Positions 8,956-18,390 are shown, counted from the stretch's first letter. The stretch: DNA of 64,000 nucleotides from Epilithonimonas sp. JDS (GCF_021261315.1 NZ_JAJSAX010000001.1:1054001-1118000); one strand, 5' to 3'. Notes: generated by a model not told the origin, from the letters alone. Program-made: numbers and translations.

Positions 8956-10236
8956 TTAAAGTCCGAATTCCTTTTTGATATCTTCTACTCGATCAAGTTT
9001 TTCCCAAGTGAAAAATTCCAAATCTTTCAAAGTGATTTCATTTTTAAGGCCTTTGTTGAAAGTTTTATCAGCGACGTAATAATCTTTCCCCATATGTCCG
9101 TAAGCTGCAGTCTCGATATAGATTGGATTTCTCAGCTTAAGGTTTTTCTCAACCGCATAAGGTCTAAGGTCAAACAATTGCTGAACTTTCTTAGCCAATT
9201 CGCCATCGTTGATATCCAGTTTTGAAGTTCCGTAAGTATTGATGTAAAGTCCACAAGGCTCTGCAACACCAATTGCATAAGAAACCTGCACCAAAACCTC
9301 ATCTGCAACGCCTGCTGCTACCAAGTTTTTAGCAATGTGTCTCGTTGCATAAGCCGCACTTCTGTCCACTTTACTTGGATCTTTTCCTGAGAATGCACCA
9401 CCTCCGTGAGCACCTTTTCCACCGTAAGTATCAACGATGATTTTTCTTCCCGTCAAACCTGTATCTCCGTGAGGACCACCGATTACAAATTTTCCAGTCG
9501 GGTTGATGTGATATTTGATCTCGTTGTTGAATAATTTCTGGATCTCAGGTTTTTGTTTAGCCTTGATCTTAGGAATCAAAATTTCGATAATATCTTTTTT
9601 GATTTTTGCCAACATAGCTTCTTCGCTTCCGAAATCGTCGTGTTGTGTAGAAACTACAATACTGTCGATTCTCACTGGTTTGTGATCGTCAGAATACTCG
9701 ATTGTTACCTGAGATTTTGCATCTGGACGAAGGTAAGGAATCGCTGAACCTTCTCTTCTGAGATCTGCCAATTCTTTTAGAATCTGATGAGCAATATCCA
9801 AAGCCAAAGGCATATAATTCTCAGTTTCGTTGGTTGCATAACCGAACATCATTCCCTGATCTCCAGCACCTTGAGCGTTTGCTCTTGCTTCAAAATCGGT
9901 TTCGTCCAAAGTTCTGTCAACACCTTGGTTGATATCCGGAGACTGCTCGTGGATCGCAGAGATCACACCGCAAGAATCACCATTGAACATATATTCGCTT
10001 TTCGTGTAACCAATTTTGTTGATCACATTTCTTGCAATTTGCTGAACATCTAGATATGCCTCAGACTTCACCTCTCCTGCCAAAACTACCTGACCTGTTG
10101 TCACAAGCGTTTCGCAAGCTACTTTTGAGTTTTTGTCGTAAGCTAAAAAATGATCGATTAGCGCGTCAGAAATCTGATCGGCTACTTTATCAGGATGTCC
10201 TTCAGAAACTGATTCGGACGTAAATAAATAAGACAT
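8956..10236 (-). CDS. metK: S-adenosylmethionine synthetase
   Basis: Makes S-adenosylmethionine from methionine and ATP in the cytoplasm. It is 426 residues, somewhat longer than E. coli MetK (384), because of insertions such as the stretch around [16 protein letters not shown]. Signature segments are [19 protein letters not shown] at the N-terminus, [12 protein letters not shown] (ATP/Met binding) and [19 protein letters not shown] (P-loop-like). ATG at 10236. Its own promoter and a structured leader lie upstream, and a terminator follows. Together with the met operon at 56-64 kb it forms the SAM branch of this window. Confidence 0.98.
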   Translation of the reverse strand: MSYLFTSESVSEGHPDKVADQISDALIDHFLAYDKNSKVACETLVTTGQVVLAGEVKSEAYLDVQQIARNVINKIGYTKSEYMFNGDSCGVISAIHEQSPDINQGVDRTLDETDFEARANAQGAGDQGMMFGYATNETENYMPLALDIAHQILKELADLRREGSAIPYLRPDAKSQVTIEYSDDHKPVRIDSIVVSTQHDDFGSEEAMLAKIKKDIIEILIPKIKAKQKPEIQKLFNNEIKYHINPTGKFVIGGPHGDTGLTGRKIIVDTYGGKGAHGGGAFSGKDPSKVDRSAAYATRHIAKNLVAAGVADEVLVQVSYAIGVAEPCGLYINTYGTSKLDINDGELAKKVQQLFDLRPYAVEKNLKLRNPIYIETAAYGHMGKDYYVADKTFNKGLKNEITLKDLEFFTWEKLDRVEDIKKEFGL

Positions 10237-10309
10237 AAATTATTCCTTTTTATATTAAATTTTTGAGGTAAAACAATGATTGTTTAAAAAAGGAACTAAA
10301 AGAGAAAAA

Positions 10310-10362
10310 AATCTGTTTTAGCATTTTTTATTGAGGTTGCAATCAGTCAAAGTTCTCCTCCG
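10310..10362 (-). promoter_or_regulatory. Candidate SAM-II-like riboswitch in metK leader
   Basis: Read on the minus strand, a short stem GAGG (10360-10357) pairs with CCTC (10336-10333). The loop ends in GATTGCAA just before the 3' arm. An A-rich linker then leads to ATGCTAAAACAGA and a T-run. The SAM-II aptamer has the same order: a stem whose loop ends in UUGCAA, then an A-rich linker and GCUAAA, folding as a pseudoknot. The stem here is only 4 bp and I could not confirm the second pairing, so the assignment is tentative. Position in the 5' leader of metK supports it. Confidence 0.42.
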
Positions 10363-10381
10363 TTTATTCAAAAATCGGTTG

Positions 10382-10411
10382 CAAATTTACAAACTAATTT
10401 TCTAATTTCAA
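10382..10411 (-). promoter_or_regulatory. metK promoter
   Basis: On the minus strand a TTG (10411-10409) is followed after 19 bases by TAAATTTG (10389-10382). This matches the Bacteroidetes -33/-7 pattern TTG-N17-23-TAnnTTTG. The predicted start near 10375 leaves a leader of about 140 bases that contains the candidate riboswitch. Confidence 0.7.
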
Positions 10412-10439
10412 AATCAATTCCTATTAATCCAGTATGAAT

Positions 10440-11390
10440 TTATTCAGGTTTCACACTTTTGTAATTTTCTCTGTCTTTATAAAAATTAAGTTTCTGTTCC
10501 ATAGAAGTACGAATTTCAGAAATCAACTCGTCAATAATCTTTTGCTTGTAAGTTGGTTTGTAATAAATAAGACTGATTTCTCTGTAAGGAAAAGGCTTGA
10601 TAAATCTTGAAACTTTTTCTTTTTGTTCTGATGATAATTGCTGAACGCCAATCTCAGAAAGAATGGTAATTCCGCCAACTTTATCCACCATTTGAACCAA
10701 CGTATTCACATTAGAAGCTAGGAACTCCAGATTTTTTGGTTTTAAAGAATTTTCCTTCAGATGACAAATATTTTCGAATTGCGTTCGCAGGCAGTTTCCT
10801 TCCTCCAAAAGCCAGACTTTATCCACGTCAATATCTTCTGGCACGACGAAGCAATCTTTCTTTTGCCCAGATTCTGTTCCAGAGTACAACATCAGTTCTT
10901 CATTAAATAAAAAGTCCTGATAAAACTCATCCGCTGCAGAATATGGTGTTGAAATAATTCCGGCATCCAGCTCTCCAGACTTCAAAGCTTTGATAATGCT
11001 GTCCGTAGTCATCTCCTTGATATTAAGTTCGATCTGCGGATTTTTATTCAAAAAACTAAAAATTTCGTTTGGAAGAATGTAAGTGGAAACTGTCGGAATA
11101 ATTCCCAGATTAATTTTACCCGCAAGAATATTATTAAGGAAATTAGCCTTATTCCTCAGTTCCATCACAGCATCAATGATCTTTTGAGCCTCTTTGATGA
11201 GCTCTCCACCCGCGTCAGTAGTTCTGATTGGATGTGTGGTTCTGTCAAAGATTTTCACATCCAGCTCATCTTCAAACTTTTGAATCATTGCGCTGAGTGT
11301 CGGTTGAGTGATAAAACATGCTTGTGCAGCTTTGCCAAAATGTTTATATTTATCTACTGCAATCAAATATTCTAACTGTTGGATATTCAC
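10440..11390 (-). CDS. oxyR: OxyR-type LysR peroxide sensor
   Basis: LysR-family regulator of 316 residues with an N-terminal winged H-T-H (residues 5-60, HFGKAAQACFITQPTLSAMIQKFE) and a C-terminal periplasmic-binding-like sensor domain. The sensor has Cys200 and Cys209 in EEGNCLRTQFENIC, nine residues apart as for C199/C208 of E. coli OxyR, so disulfide switching is expected. The start codon is GTG at 11390; no in-frame ATG is near. It is transcribed divergently from katA with a 110-base gap, the classic arrangement for control of catalase. Confidence 0.93.
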   Translation of the reverse strand: MNIQQLEYLIAVDKYKHFGKAAQACFITQPTLSAMIQKFEDELDVKIFDRTTHPIRTTDAGGELIKEAQKIIDAVMELRNKANFLNNILAGKINLGIIPTVSTYILPNEIFSFLNKNPQIELNIKEMTTDSIIKALKSGELDAGIISTPYSAADEFYQDFLFNEELMLYSGTESGQKKDCFVVPEDIDVDKVWLLEEGNCLRTQFENICHLKENSLKPKNLEFLASNVNTLVQMVDKVGGITILSEIGVQQLSSEQKEKVSRFIKPFPYREISLIYYKPTYKQKIIDELISEIRTSMEQKLNFYKDRENYKSVKPE

Positions 11391-11411
11391 GACTTGTAAT
11401 TTATTTTATCT

Positions 11412-11441
11412 ATGACAAATATAATTATTAATTTGTTTCAT
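11412..11441. promoter_or_regulatory. Imperfect dyad between oxyR and katA
   Basis: ATGACAAAT (11412-11420) faces ATTTGTTTCAT (11431-11441) in an AT-rich centre; the arms differ by two inserted bases. Its place midway in the 110-base divergent gap makes it a plausible OxyR site, but it does not closely match the E. coli four-part consensus. Confidence 0.35.
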
Positions 11442-11500
11442 GAATAAGTTTTTTTATCGAATTTAGCTTTTAAATATCATACATCAATAAAATCTGAAAT

Positions 11501-12991
11501 ATGGAAAACAAAAAAAAACTCACCAATTCTGTAGGCGCTCCTTATTTTGAGCATCAGGATTCACAGACTGTTGGCCCACGCGGTCCGGTTCTGCTGCAGG
11601 ATTTCATTCTTCAGGAAAATCTTGCGCACTTCGTAAGAGAAAGAATTCCCGAAAGAATTGTCCACGCGAAAGGTTCCGGTGCGTACGGGACTTTCACCGT
11701 GACACACGACATCAGTCATTTGACGAGAGCAAAAATATTCTCCCAAGTTGGAAACTCGTGCAAAATGTTTGCAAGATTCTCAACGGTTGGTGGCGAAATG
11801 GGAAGCGCCGATACAGAAAGAGATCCAAGAGGTTTCGCTTTGAAATTTTATACCGAAGACGGAAACTGGGATTTGGTTGGAAACAATACGCCTGTTTTCT
11901 TTATTAAGGATGCTAAAAAATTCCCGGACTTCATCCACACACAAAAACGTGTTCCGAAAACCAATCTGAAAAGCAAAACGATGGTTTGGGACTTCTGGTC
12001 TTTGAATCCGGAATCGCTTCATCAAGTTTTGATATTAATGTCTGAAAGAGGAACACCTCACGGATACAGACATATGCACGGATTTGGATCTCACACTTTT
12101 TCTTTGATTAATGCAAACAACGAAAGAACTTGGGTCAAATTCCATTTCAAAACGCAGCAAGGCATCAAAAACTTCACAGACGATGAAGCCACAAAAATGA
12201 AAGGTGAAAACCCGGATTTTTCTCAGGAAGATTTGGTGAATGCTATTGAAAAAGGAGAATTTCCCAAATGGAAACTTTACATCCAGACGATGACCGAAGA
12301 GCAGGCGAAAGAATGGCGTTGGAATCCTTTCGACGTCACGAAAGTTTGGTTCCAGGACGAATTCCCATTGCAGGAAGTTGGTGTGATGGAATTGAATGAA
12401 GTGCCAAGAAATTATTTCGTTCACGTGGAGCAATCTGCTTTTGCGCCAAGTCATTTGGTGGACGGCATCAGTTTTTCTCCGGACAAAATGTTGCAAGGCA
12501 GATTATTTTCCTACGCCGATGCACACAGATACAGATTGGGTGTCAATTCTCATCAATTGGAAGTTAACAAATGTCCTTTCGCCGTGAACAATTTCCAAAG
12601 AGCGGGACATATGGCAGACGATTCTGATTATGGTGACAAACCAAACTATTTCCCAAATAGTTTCAGCGACGTGGAACCTACCGAATCTTACAAGAATCTG
12701 GAATATGATCTGGACAATTCCCGAGTTGCCCATTTCGACCGAAATCAAAATGATGATGATCATTACACACAACCCGGATTGTTTTATACTAAAGCTTTAG
12801 ACCAAGAAGCGAGAACGGCTTTGGTGAATAACATTGTCGGTCATCTTGGTGGCGTAGACGGACCAAAACGTGATGAAATCATCAACCGTCAGCTATGTCA
12901 TTTCTTCCGGGCAAATATCGAACTTGGAATGAGAGTTGCGCAAGGAATTGGCGTCAACATCGATACAAATATGATGAATCATACAAAGTAG
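11501..12991 (+). CDS. katA: Monofunctional haem catalase
   Basis: Breaks down hydrogen peroxide. At 496 residues it is a small-subunit, clade 3-type catalase. The distal histidine is about residue 55 in RIVHAKGSGAYGTF. The distal asparagine is in the DLVGNNTPVFFIKD segment. The proximal haem-ligand tyrosine is about residue 338 in RLFSYADAHRYRLG. NADPH-binding-type segments around HGFGSHTFSLIN are present. There is no signal peptide, so it is cytoplasmic. It is divergent from oxyR and is probably induced by peroxide through it. A terminator follows at 13035. Confidence 0.97.
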   Translation: MENKKKLTNSVGAPYFEHQDSQTVGPRGPVLLQDFILQENLAHFVRERIPERIVHAKGSGAYGTFTVTHDISHLTRAKIFSQVGNSCKMFARFSTVGGEMGSADTERDPRGFALKFYTEDGNWDLVGNNTPVFFIKDAKKFPDFIHTQKRVPKTNLKSKTMVWDFWSLNPESLHQVLILMSERGTPHGYRHMHGFGSHTFSLINANNERTWVKFHFKTQQGIKNFTDDEATKMKGENPDFSQEDLVNAIEKGEFPKWKLYIQTMTEEQAKEWRWNPFDVTKVWFQDEFPLQEVGVMELNEVPRNYFVHVEQSAFAPSHLVDGISFSPDKMLQGRLFSYADAHRYRLGVNSHQLEVNKCPFAVNNFQRAGHMADDSDYGDKPNYFPNSFSDVEPTESYKNLEYDLDNSRVAHFDRNQNDDDHYTQPGLFYTKALDQEARTALVNNIVGHLGGVDGPKRDEIINRQLCHFFRANIELGMRVAQGIGVNIDTNMMNHTK

Positions 12992-13034
12992 ACTTTGAGA
13001 TTATAGACAAATAGAACATAGACAATTAAAACTG

Positions 13035-13067
13035 AACCTTCTGATTTATTTCGGAAGGTTTTTTTAT
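13035..13067 (+). terminator. Terminator after katA
   Basis: AACCTTC (13035-13041) pairs with GAAGGTT (13054-13060), extended by GA/TC inside, and is followed by seven T. Confidence 0.82.
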
Positions 13068-13147
13068 TAACATTAATGTCACATTCAAAATTCTGTAAAT
13101 TTTATTAAAAGTTCATAAATTGAGAGTTTAAATCAATTTATAAGTAA

Positions 13148-14758
13148 ATGAAAAGAATTTTTACCACATTAATCGCTGTGGCATCTCCGCTATTTGTGAT
13201 GTCACAAACCGTTAACATCAATATTTTGAAGGACTTGAATCCAGGTTCAGAAGGATCTTCAATTTCACAATTAAAAACCTTTGGAAACAAGCTTTATTTC
13301 TCAGCAGACGACGGTGTACATCAAGATGAACTTTGGGTAACTGATGGTACCAGCGCAGGTACAAAACTCGTAAAAGACATCAACCCAACTGGAAATTCAG
13401 GCATTGTAGAACTTACAGAAGCTGGCGGAAAATTGGTATTCAGTGCGTTCGACGGAAGCACCGGAATCGAATTATGGGTGACAGATGGAACAGAAGCTGG
13501 AACCAAACTACTAAAAGATATTTATCCAGGCGAATCAAGTTCCGTTGCCTTGAATTTTAAACAATACGGGAACAGAGCAATTTTTGTCGCAAATGACGGC
13601 ACTCACGGTGAAGAAATCTGGATCACAGACGGAACTGAAACCGGAACTTATATGGTGAAAGACATCGCTCCGGGAGCAGAGAGTTCCTATTCATCTGACT
13701 TTACAGAATACAAAGGCAAAATATATTTCCAGGCCAGCAATGGAATCGATGGTTGGGAACTTTGGACTACGGACGGAACGGAAGCTGGAACTTATATGGT
13801 GAAAGATATTTTTGCAAGCTCCGACTCTTCGCCGAGAAGATTTAAAGTATTCAAAGACAAACTTTTCTTCCGGGCTGATGACGAAAATGGTGATGAATTG
13901 TGGGTAACAGACGGAACCGAAGCCGGAACGGTCCTCGTAAAAGATATCAACCCAACTGACGGATCGAGCATCAATGAATTTGTGGAAATCAATGGCAAAC
14001 TTTGTTTCCGGGCAAATGACGGTGTTCACGGCGCAGAACTTTGGACTACAGATGGCACAGCAGCAGGAACTGTAATGGTAAAAGACATTAATCCAGGCGA
14101 TTCAGATTCTTTTCCTGGGGCGTTAACCGTTTACAATGATAAAGTTTATTTTCAGGCGACAGACGGCGTGCATTCCGAAGAACTTTGGGTAAGTGACGGA
14201 ACACCTAGCGGAACTTATATGGTAAAAGATATTAATCCAACAGGCTATTCTGCTCCTAACTTCTTCGCTACATTTAAGGACAAACTCTTCTTTGTGGCCA
14301 TTGATGGAACCAACGGAAGTGAATTGTATATGACAGACGGCTCGGCAAATGGTACTGTAAAATTAGCGCCAGCAAATGTGACTGAACCAAGCCCTTTATA
14401 TTTCCTGCCTTTCTTTACGGAATTAAATGACGAGTTATTTTTCAAAGCAGAATATGATGACAGAGGCGTGGAACTGTGGAAACTTTCTTTAGGAGAATTG
14501 GGTGTGAGCGACGTTCAAAAATCATTGTCGATTCAGATTTATCCAAATCCTGTACAGTCAGAATTGAAAGTTCAAACGGCCAACAAGGAAATCATCGACC
14601 AACTTTCTATCTACGGATTAGACGGAAAATTAATCAAAACAAGCCATTCTAAAAGCAACAATCCAGCAATCAATGTTTCACAACTACCAAAAGGAACTTA
14701 CCTTCTAGAAGTTCAGACATCGAAAGGAAAAACAAATAAGAAGTTCATTAAAAATTAA
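13148..14758 (+). CDS. ELWxxDGT-repeat protein with T9SS sorting tail
   Basis: A 536-residue exported protein. The signal peptide is MKRIFTTLIAVASPLFVMSQ. Residues 20-445 hold about nine copies of a roughly 47-residue unit with the core ELWVTDGTxAGTxxVKDI, spaced regularly as in ELWxxDGT repeat proteins, probably forming a beta-propeller-like fold. Residues 460-536 are a type A T9SS C-terminal domain (YPNPVQSELKVQ, QLPKGTYLLEV, TNKKFIKN), so it should cross the outer membrane by the type IX system and be cut or anchored there. Ligand or activity unknown. Codon repetition between units is high, so the locus could expand or contract. Confidence 0.9.
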   Translation: MKRIFTTLIAVASPLFVMSQTVNINILKDLNPGSEGSSISQLKTFGNKLYFSADDGVHQDELWVTDGTSAGTKLVKDINPTGNSGIVELTEAGGKLVFSAFDGSTGIELWVTDGTEAGTKLLKDIYPGESSSVALNFKQYGNRAIFVANDGTHGEEIWITDGTETGTYMVKDIAPGAESSYSSDFTEYKGKIYFQASNGIDGWELWTTDGTEAGTYMVKDIFASSDSSPRRFKVFKDKLFFRADDENGDELWVTDGTEAGTVLVKDINPTDGSSINEFVEINGKLCFRANDGVHGAELWTTDGTAAGTVMVKDINPGDSDSFPGALTVYNDKVYFQATDGVHSEELWVSDGTPSGTYMVKDINPTGYSAPNFFATFKDKLFFVAIDGTNGSELYMTDGSANGTVKLAPANVTEPSPLYFLPFFTELNDELFFKAEYDDRGVELWKLSLGELGVSDVQKSLSIQIYPNPVQSELKVQTANKEIIDQLSIYGLDGKLIKTSHSKSNNPAINVSQLPKGTYLLEVQTSKGKTNKKFIKN

Positions 14759-14779
14759 TTGTTTGATTTTTTAAAATCT

Positions 14780-14815
14780 AAAATCAGTCTCTATCTTAGA
14801 GGCTGATTTTTTTTG
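14780..14815 (+). terminator. Terminator after ELWxxDGT gene
   Basis: AAAATCAGTCTCT pairs with AGAGGCTGATTTT around a short loop, with one G-T pair, and runs into eight T. Confidence 0.82.
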
Positions 14816-14888
14816 ATCATCAAACAAAGGCTAATTGATTTATATTTAACCATATATTTTCTATATTCGCATCCCTATAATTTTATTT

Positions 14889-15782
14889 ATGACAAAATTT
14901 TTATTCTCTTTAGCAACAGCTTTATTATCAATTTCAATCTCTGCACAACAGCAGAAAATTTCTTTTGAAACTTCCGAAGGCTACAATCTGGGAACGGTTG
15001 TCGGGCAAAAAGAATGGATGGTGAAAACTAACAATGTCCCAAATAATAATTTCAAAGTGGTGACTGGAAAAGCAAGCGACGGCAACAATTCTGTGGAAGT
15101 GACAAGCACGAATCAATACACAGAAAATATGTCTTTTCTTTTCAAGAAAATACCGGAGTATAACAGGCTTTCCGTTTCGGCAGATGTGAAATTGGAAAAA
15201 CTGAACAGTTCCGATTATTATTTGCTGTCATTATATTATAACAACAACGGCAATTATTCCTGGGCTGGCGGATTTAATTTTATGTACAGCGGTAAACTGT
15301 ACGCCGACAGTGATGTCAATTTCAAGGATTTGGGAAGCTGGATTCCTGATAAATGGTACAATCTAAGAATTGAAATAGATCACGTGACAGAAAAGAATGT
15401 TAAATATTATCTTGACAATCAATTGGTTCACACTTCTGCTCTCGGAACCAGAGTTTTAAGAGCGAATGATTTAAATTTCGAATTCGACAATGACGGAAGT
15501 GGTTTTATTGTCGATAATATTATCATTAAAGATTTAGATCAGTTAGCAGTAAACGAACTTAATAAAACTCAAATTAATATTTTCCCGAATCCAAGTTCTG
15601 ATTTCATTAATATTAAATCTGATAACGAAATTAAATCTGTTAAAATTTATGACATCAAAGGTTCATTAATCAAATCTGATACAACTTCAAAAGTGGATAT
15701 TTCCACTTTCCCAAAAGGAAATTACATCATTTCCATTGAAACAAAATCAGGATTTGAAACCAAAAAATTCATCAAAAATTAA
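14889..15782 (+). CDS. Secreted T9SS cargo with LamG-like domain
   Basis: A 297-residue exported protein with a signal peptide ending near SISAQQ. The middle (residues 25-215) has alternating beta-strand patterns with SFLFKKIPEYNRLSVSADVKLEKL and KWYNLRIEIDHVTEKNVKYYLDNQLVHT, typical of concanavalin/LamG-like sandwich domains. The C-terminal 70 residues are a T9SS type A sorting domain (IFPNPSSDFINIKS, STFPKGNYIISIET, TKKFIKN). The function of the sandwich domain, perhaps glycan or surface binding, is not shown. It sits next to another sorting-tail protein but with its own terminator. Confidence 0.85.
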   Translation: MTKFLFSLATALLSISISAQQQKISFETSEGYNLGTVVGQKEWMVKTNNVPNNNFKVVTGKASDGNNSVEVTSTNQYTENMSFLFKKIPEYNRLSVSADVKLEKLNSSDYYLLSLYYNNNGNYSWAGGFNFMYSGKLYADSDVNFKDLGSWIPDKWYNLRIEIDHVTEKNVKYYLDNQLVHTSALGTRVLRANDLNFEFDNDGSGFIVDNIIIKDLDQLAVNELNKTQINIFPNPSSDFINIKSDNEIKSVKIYDIKGSLIKSDTTSKVDISTFPKGNYIISIETKSGFETKKFIKN

Positions 15783-15809
15783 GAACTAAATTTTTGATTT
15801 TCAATACAG

Positions 15810-15836
15810 GCTATCAATCAAATTGATGGCTTTTTT
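15810..15836 (+). terminator. Terminator before recJ
   Basis: GCTATCAAT (15810-15818) pairs with ATTGATGGC (15822-15830), one G-T pair, followed by six T. Confidence 0.8.
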
Positions 15837-15861
15837 AATTTCTTATCGATAATTTTTTCAT

Positions 15862-15869
15862 TACTTTTG
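15862..15869 (+). promoter_or_regulatory. -7 element directly before recJ
   Basis: TACTTTTG matches TAnnTTTG and ends six bases before the recJ ATG, so the transcript would begin at or next to the start codon. No clear -33 TTG is seen at the usual distance. Confidence 0.45.
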
Positions 15870-15874
15870 TAGCT

Positions 15875-17587
15875 ATGAGTCAAAAATGGATCTATAAACC
15901 CGAGCCGGACGAAGAAATTGTTGATGGATTAATTTCTTCTATTGGTTTTGGAACTTTAGAGTCCAAGATCCTGGTGATGCGCGGCATCGACAATTATCAG
16001 AAAGCCCGCGAATTCTTCAAACCCAACGGCGGCGACATCCACAATCCTTTCCTGATGGCCGATATGCAAAAAGCGGTCGAACGCATTGCAACATCCATAG
16101 AAAACGGCGAAAAAATATTGGTTTACGGTGATTATGACGTAGATGGAACAACTTCCGTTGCTTTGATGTATTTGTACCTCAGCAAAATCGTTGACAAAAA
16201 ATATCTGGATTTTTACATTCCGGACAGAAATGTTGAAGGTTACGGGATTTCTGACGAAGGAATAGACTTCGCAAAAGAAAACGGATTTTCATTAATAATT
16301 GCTTTAGACTGCGGAATCAAATCGGTTGACAAAATAGATTACGCCAATTCTGTAGGTGTAGATTTCATCATCTGCGATCACCATTTGCCAGGCGAAAAAC
16401 TTCCAAATGCTGTTGCAGTTTTGGATCCGAAAAGAAAAGACTGCCGATATCCTTACAAGGAATTGAGCGGTTGTGGCGTTGGTTTCAAACTTTGCCAAGG
16501 TCTTAATACCATTTACAAAATTCCGGAAAGTGAGCTGTTTGAATTGACAGATTTACTTGCAATCAGCATTGCTTCAGACATTGTGGCGATGACTGGTGAG
16601 AATCGGGTTTTGGCAATGCAAGGCTTGAAATTCCTTAGAAAAACAAGGAAATTTGGTTTGAGATTATTGATTCCTGAAGAGAAATTAGCGCACTTCGAAA
16701 TTTCAAATATTGTTTTTGACATTGCTCCGAAAATCAACGCAGCGGGAAGAATTTCTCACGCGAAAGCTTCGGTTGAACTAATGATTTCGGACAACCTGAA
16801 ACAGGCTCAGCAAATGGTTGAAAACATCATCAACCTGAATGACGAACGCCGCGAAATGGACATCAACATCACACTTTCGGCGATGAATCAGGCGTTGGAA
16901 ATGCACAAAACACAACGCTTTTCTACCATTGTTTACGATCCAATCTGGAACAAAGGCGTCATCGGAATTGTAGCTTCCAGATTGATAGAAAATTACTTCA
17001 AGCCAACTCTGGTTTTTACTGAAGGAAATAATGGCGAAATGGTAGCTTCCGCAAGATCTGTTTCCGATTTTGACATTCATAAAGCTTTGGAATTCTGTTC
17101 CGATCTTTTTATGAAATTCGGCGGACATCAGGCTGCAGCAGGACTTTCTATGGAGAAAGAAAAGTTCGAGGAGTTTAAAATCCGTTTCGAAGATTATGTT
17201 AAAAATAATATTCAGGAACATCAGAAAGAGCCGACAATTTACGTTGACAGCATTGTAAACCCTGAAGATCTGAATCGCGAATTCATTAATTTTCACAGAA
17301 AACTCGCACCGTTTGGTCCGCACAATATGAAGCCGATTTTGGTACTAAAAAATGTGAAAGTCAATGGCTATGTAAGATTGATGGGGAAAGAAAGTACGCA
17401 TCTCAAATTCAACATTTTGCAGCCGACCAACGGCAGGAATATCGAATGTGTGGGATTCAGATTTGGGCAGTTTGTCGAAGATTTTAAAACTAAAACTTTC
17501 GATCTGGCATTTACAATTGAAGAAAATCACTGGAAAGGCAACGTTTCTCACTTCCTGAATATCCGGGATGTGAACTTCAGAGATTAA
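15875..17587 (+). CDS. recJ: Single-stranded-DNA exonuclease RecJ
   Basis: 5'-3' exonuclease of recombination and mismatch repair, 570 residues (E. coli 577). DHH-family motifs are all visible: YGDYDVDGTTSVALM (motif I), the LDCGIKS segment, ICDHHLPGE (motif III), and the DHHA1 motif GGHQAAAGLSM. The C-terminal OB-type part contains VRLMGKESTHLKFN. ATG at 15875. It seems to be a single-gene unit between two terminators, with a promoter almost on the start codon. Confidence 0.96.
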   Translation: MSQKWIYKPEPDEEIVDGLISSIGFGTLESKILVMRGIDNYQKAREFFKPNGGDIHNPFLMADMQKAVERIATSIENGEKILVYGDYDVDGTTSVALMYLYLSKIVDKKYLDFYIPDRNVEGYGISDEGIDFAKENGFSLIIALDCGIKSVDKIDYANSVGVDFIICDHHLPGEKLPNAVAVLDPKRKDCRYPYKELSGCGVGFKLCQGLNTIYKIPESELFELTDLLAISIASDIVAMTGENRVLAMQGLKFLRKTRKFGLRLLIPEEKLAHFEISNIVFDIAPKINAAGRISHAKASVELMISDNLKQAQQMVENIINLNDERREMDINITLSAMNQALEMHKTQRFSTIVYDPIWNKGVIGIVASRLIENYFKPTLVFTEGNNGEMVASARSVSDFDIHKALEFCSDLFMKFGGHQAAAGLSMEKEKFEEFKIRFEDYVKNNIQEHQKEPTIYVDSIVNPEDLNREFINFHRKLAPFGPHNMKPILVLKNVKVNGYVRLMGKESTHLKFNILQPTNGRNIECVGFRFGQFVEDFKTKTFDLAFTIEENHWKGNVSHFLNIRDVNFRD

Positions 17588-17604
17588 AATTATAAAATCA
17601 AAAT

Positions 17605-17628
17605 GCTTCCGGATTGGAAGCGCTTTTT
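17605..17628. terminator. Terminator between recJ and converging gene
   Basis: GCTTCC (17605-17610) pairs with GGAAGC (17616-17621), followed by a T-run for recJ. Confidence 0.75.
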
Positions 17629-18380
17629 TATTCTAATAATTTACCGTCCTGCTGCAAAATGATTTTACCTTTTTGTTCTACAGTCAGAGAAATTTCTGCT
17701 GCATCTTTTTCGCCGATAATTCCCCTGTAAATTTTATAATTGAATTCTCCTTTTTTGAAAGTAATTGTGTGATTGCCGCCAGTTCCGTCATTTTCCCATT
17801 CGCCATCAGTAAGAATCATATCTGGCTTTGAAGATTCTGAACTACCAATCTTCCAGGATGCATATCGGTATTTATTATTTGCCTGCTCATCAATTCTGAT
17901 CAAATAATTCTTTGTTTTAAATTTGTAAACAGGAAGCAAAAACGATTTCAACGAAGCGTGAAGTTTTGTTTTTTGCCTGGTGATTAAATCTTTTTTCTGC
18001 TTGGCTTCAAAATCACTTTGGTAATTGAGGGCTGTTATCGTTCCGTCAGATTCGATCCAAAGATCGCCGCGATTCAGCATAATCCCACGCCAGCCGACTT
18101 CGCTCCATTGTTCGATTTTCGAATTTGAAATTAAATCAACAATCTTCTTATCAAAAATTTGATCAAATCTTTTCTTAAAATCCGCTTCGTTTTTGACGCT
18201 CGGAATTGGATATTCTCTTTCCAAAGGATAACTGATGATCTTCGAAATTCCGTTGATATTTTTAGCTTTATATAAGTTTATGAGCTTTTGAATATTTTCA
18301 ATTTCGTTTTTATCCAATTCATTTTGTGCAAAAGAAAGATTGAATATTAACATTAAAAGAATCAGGATTCTGTATTTCAT
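17628..18380 (-). CDS. Exported protein of unknown function
   Basis: A 250-residue protein when started at ATG 18380 (MKYRILILLMLIFNLSFAQ, a signal peptide). An upstream in-frame start would overlap the hydrolase gene and would spoil the signal peptide. Residues 20-115 begin with KNEIENIQKLINLYKAKNINGISKII and look helical, like many Bacteroidetes proteins that open with a DUF4440/NTF2-like fold. The second half repeats short beta-strand pairs (WENDGTGGNHTITFKKGEFNYKIYRGIIG). No catalytic motif seen. It follows the MBL-fold gene by 10 bases and is probably cotranscribed with it. Confidence 0.75.
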   Translation of the reverse strand: MKYRILILLMLIFNLSFAQNELDKNEIENIQKLINLYKAKNINGISKIISYPLEREYPIPSVKNEADFKKRFDQIFDKKIVDLISNSKIEQWSEVGWRGIMLNRGDLWIESDGTITALNYQSDFEAKQKKDLITRQKTKLHASLKSFLLPVYKFKTKNYLIRIDEQANNKYRYASWKIGSSESSKPDMILTDGEWENDGTGGNHTITFKKGEFNYKIYRGIIGEKDAAEISLTVEQKGKIILQQDGKLLE

Positions 18381-18390
18381 CAGTTTAAAT

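Noticed and set aside
13148-14758. The regular repeats of the ELWxxDGT gene as a CRISPR or tandem-repeat array
   Set aside because: The period is about 140 bases and stays in frame, with protein-level conservation; it is a repeat protein.
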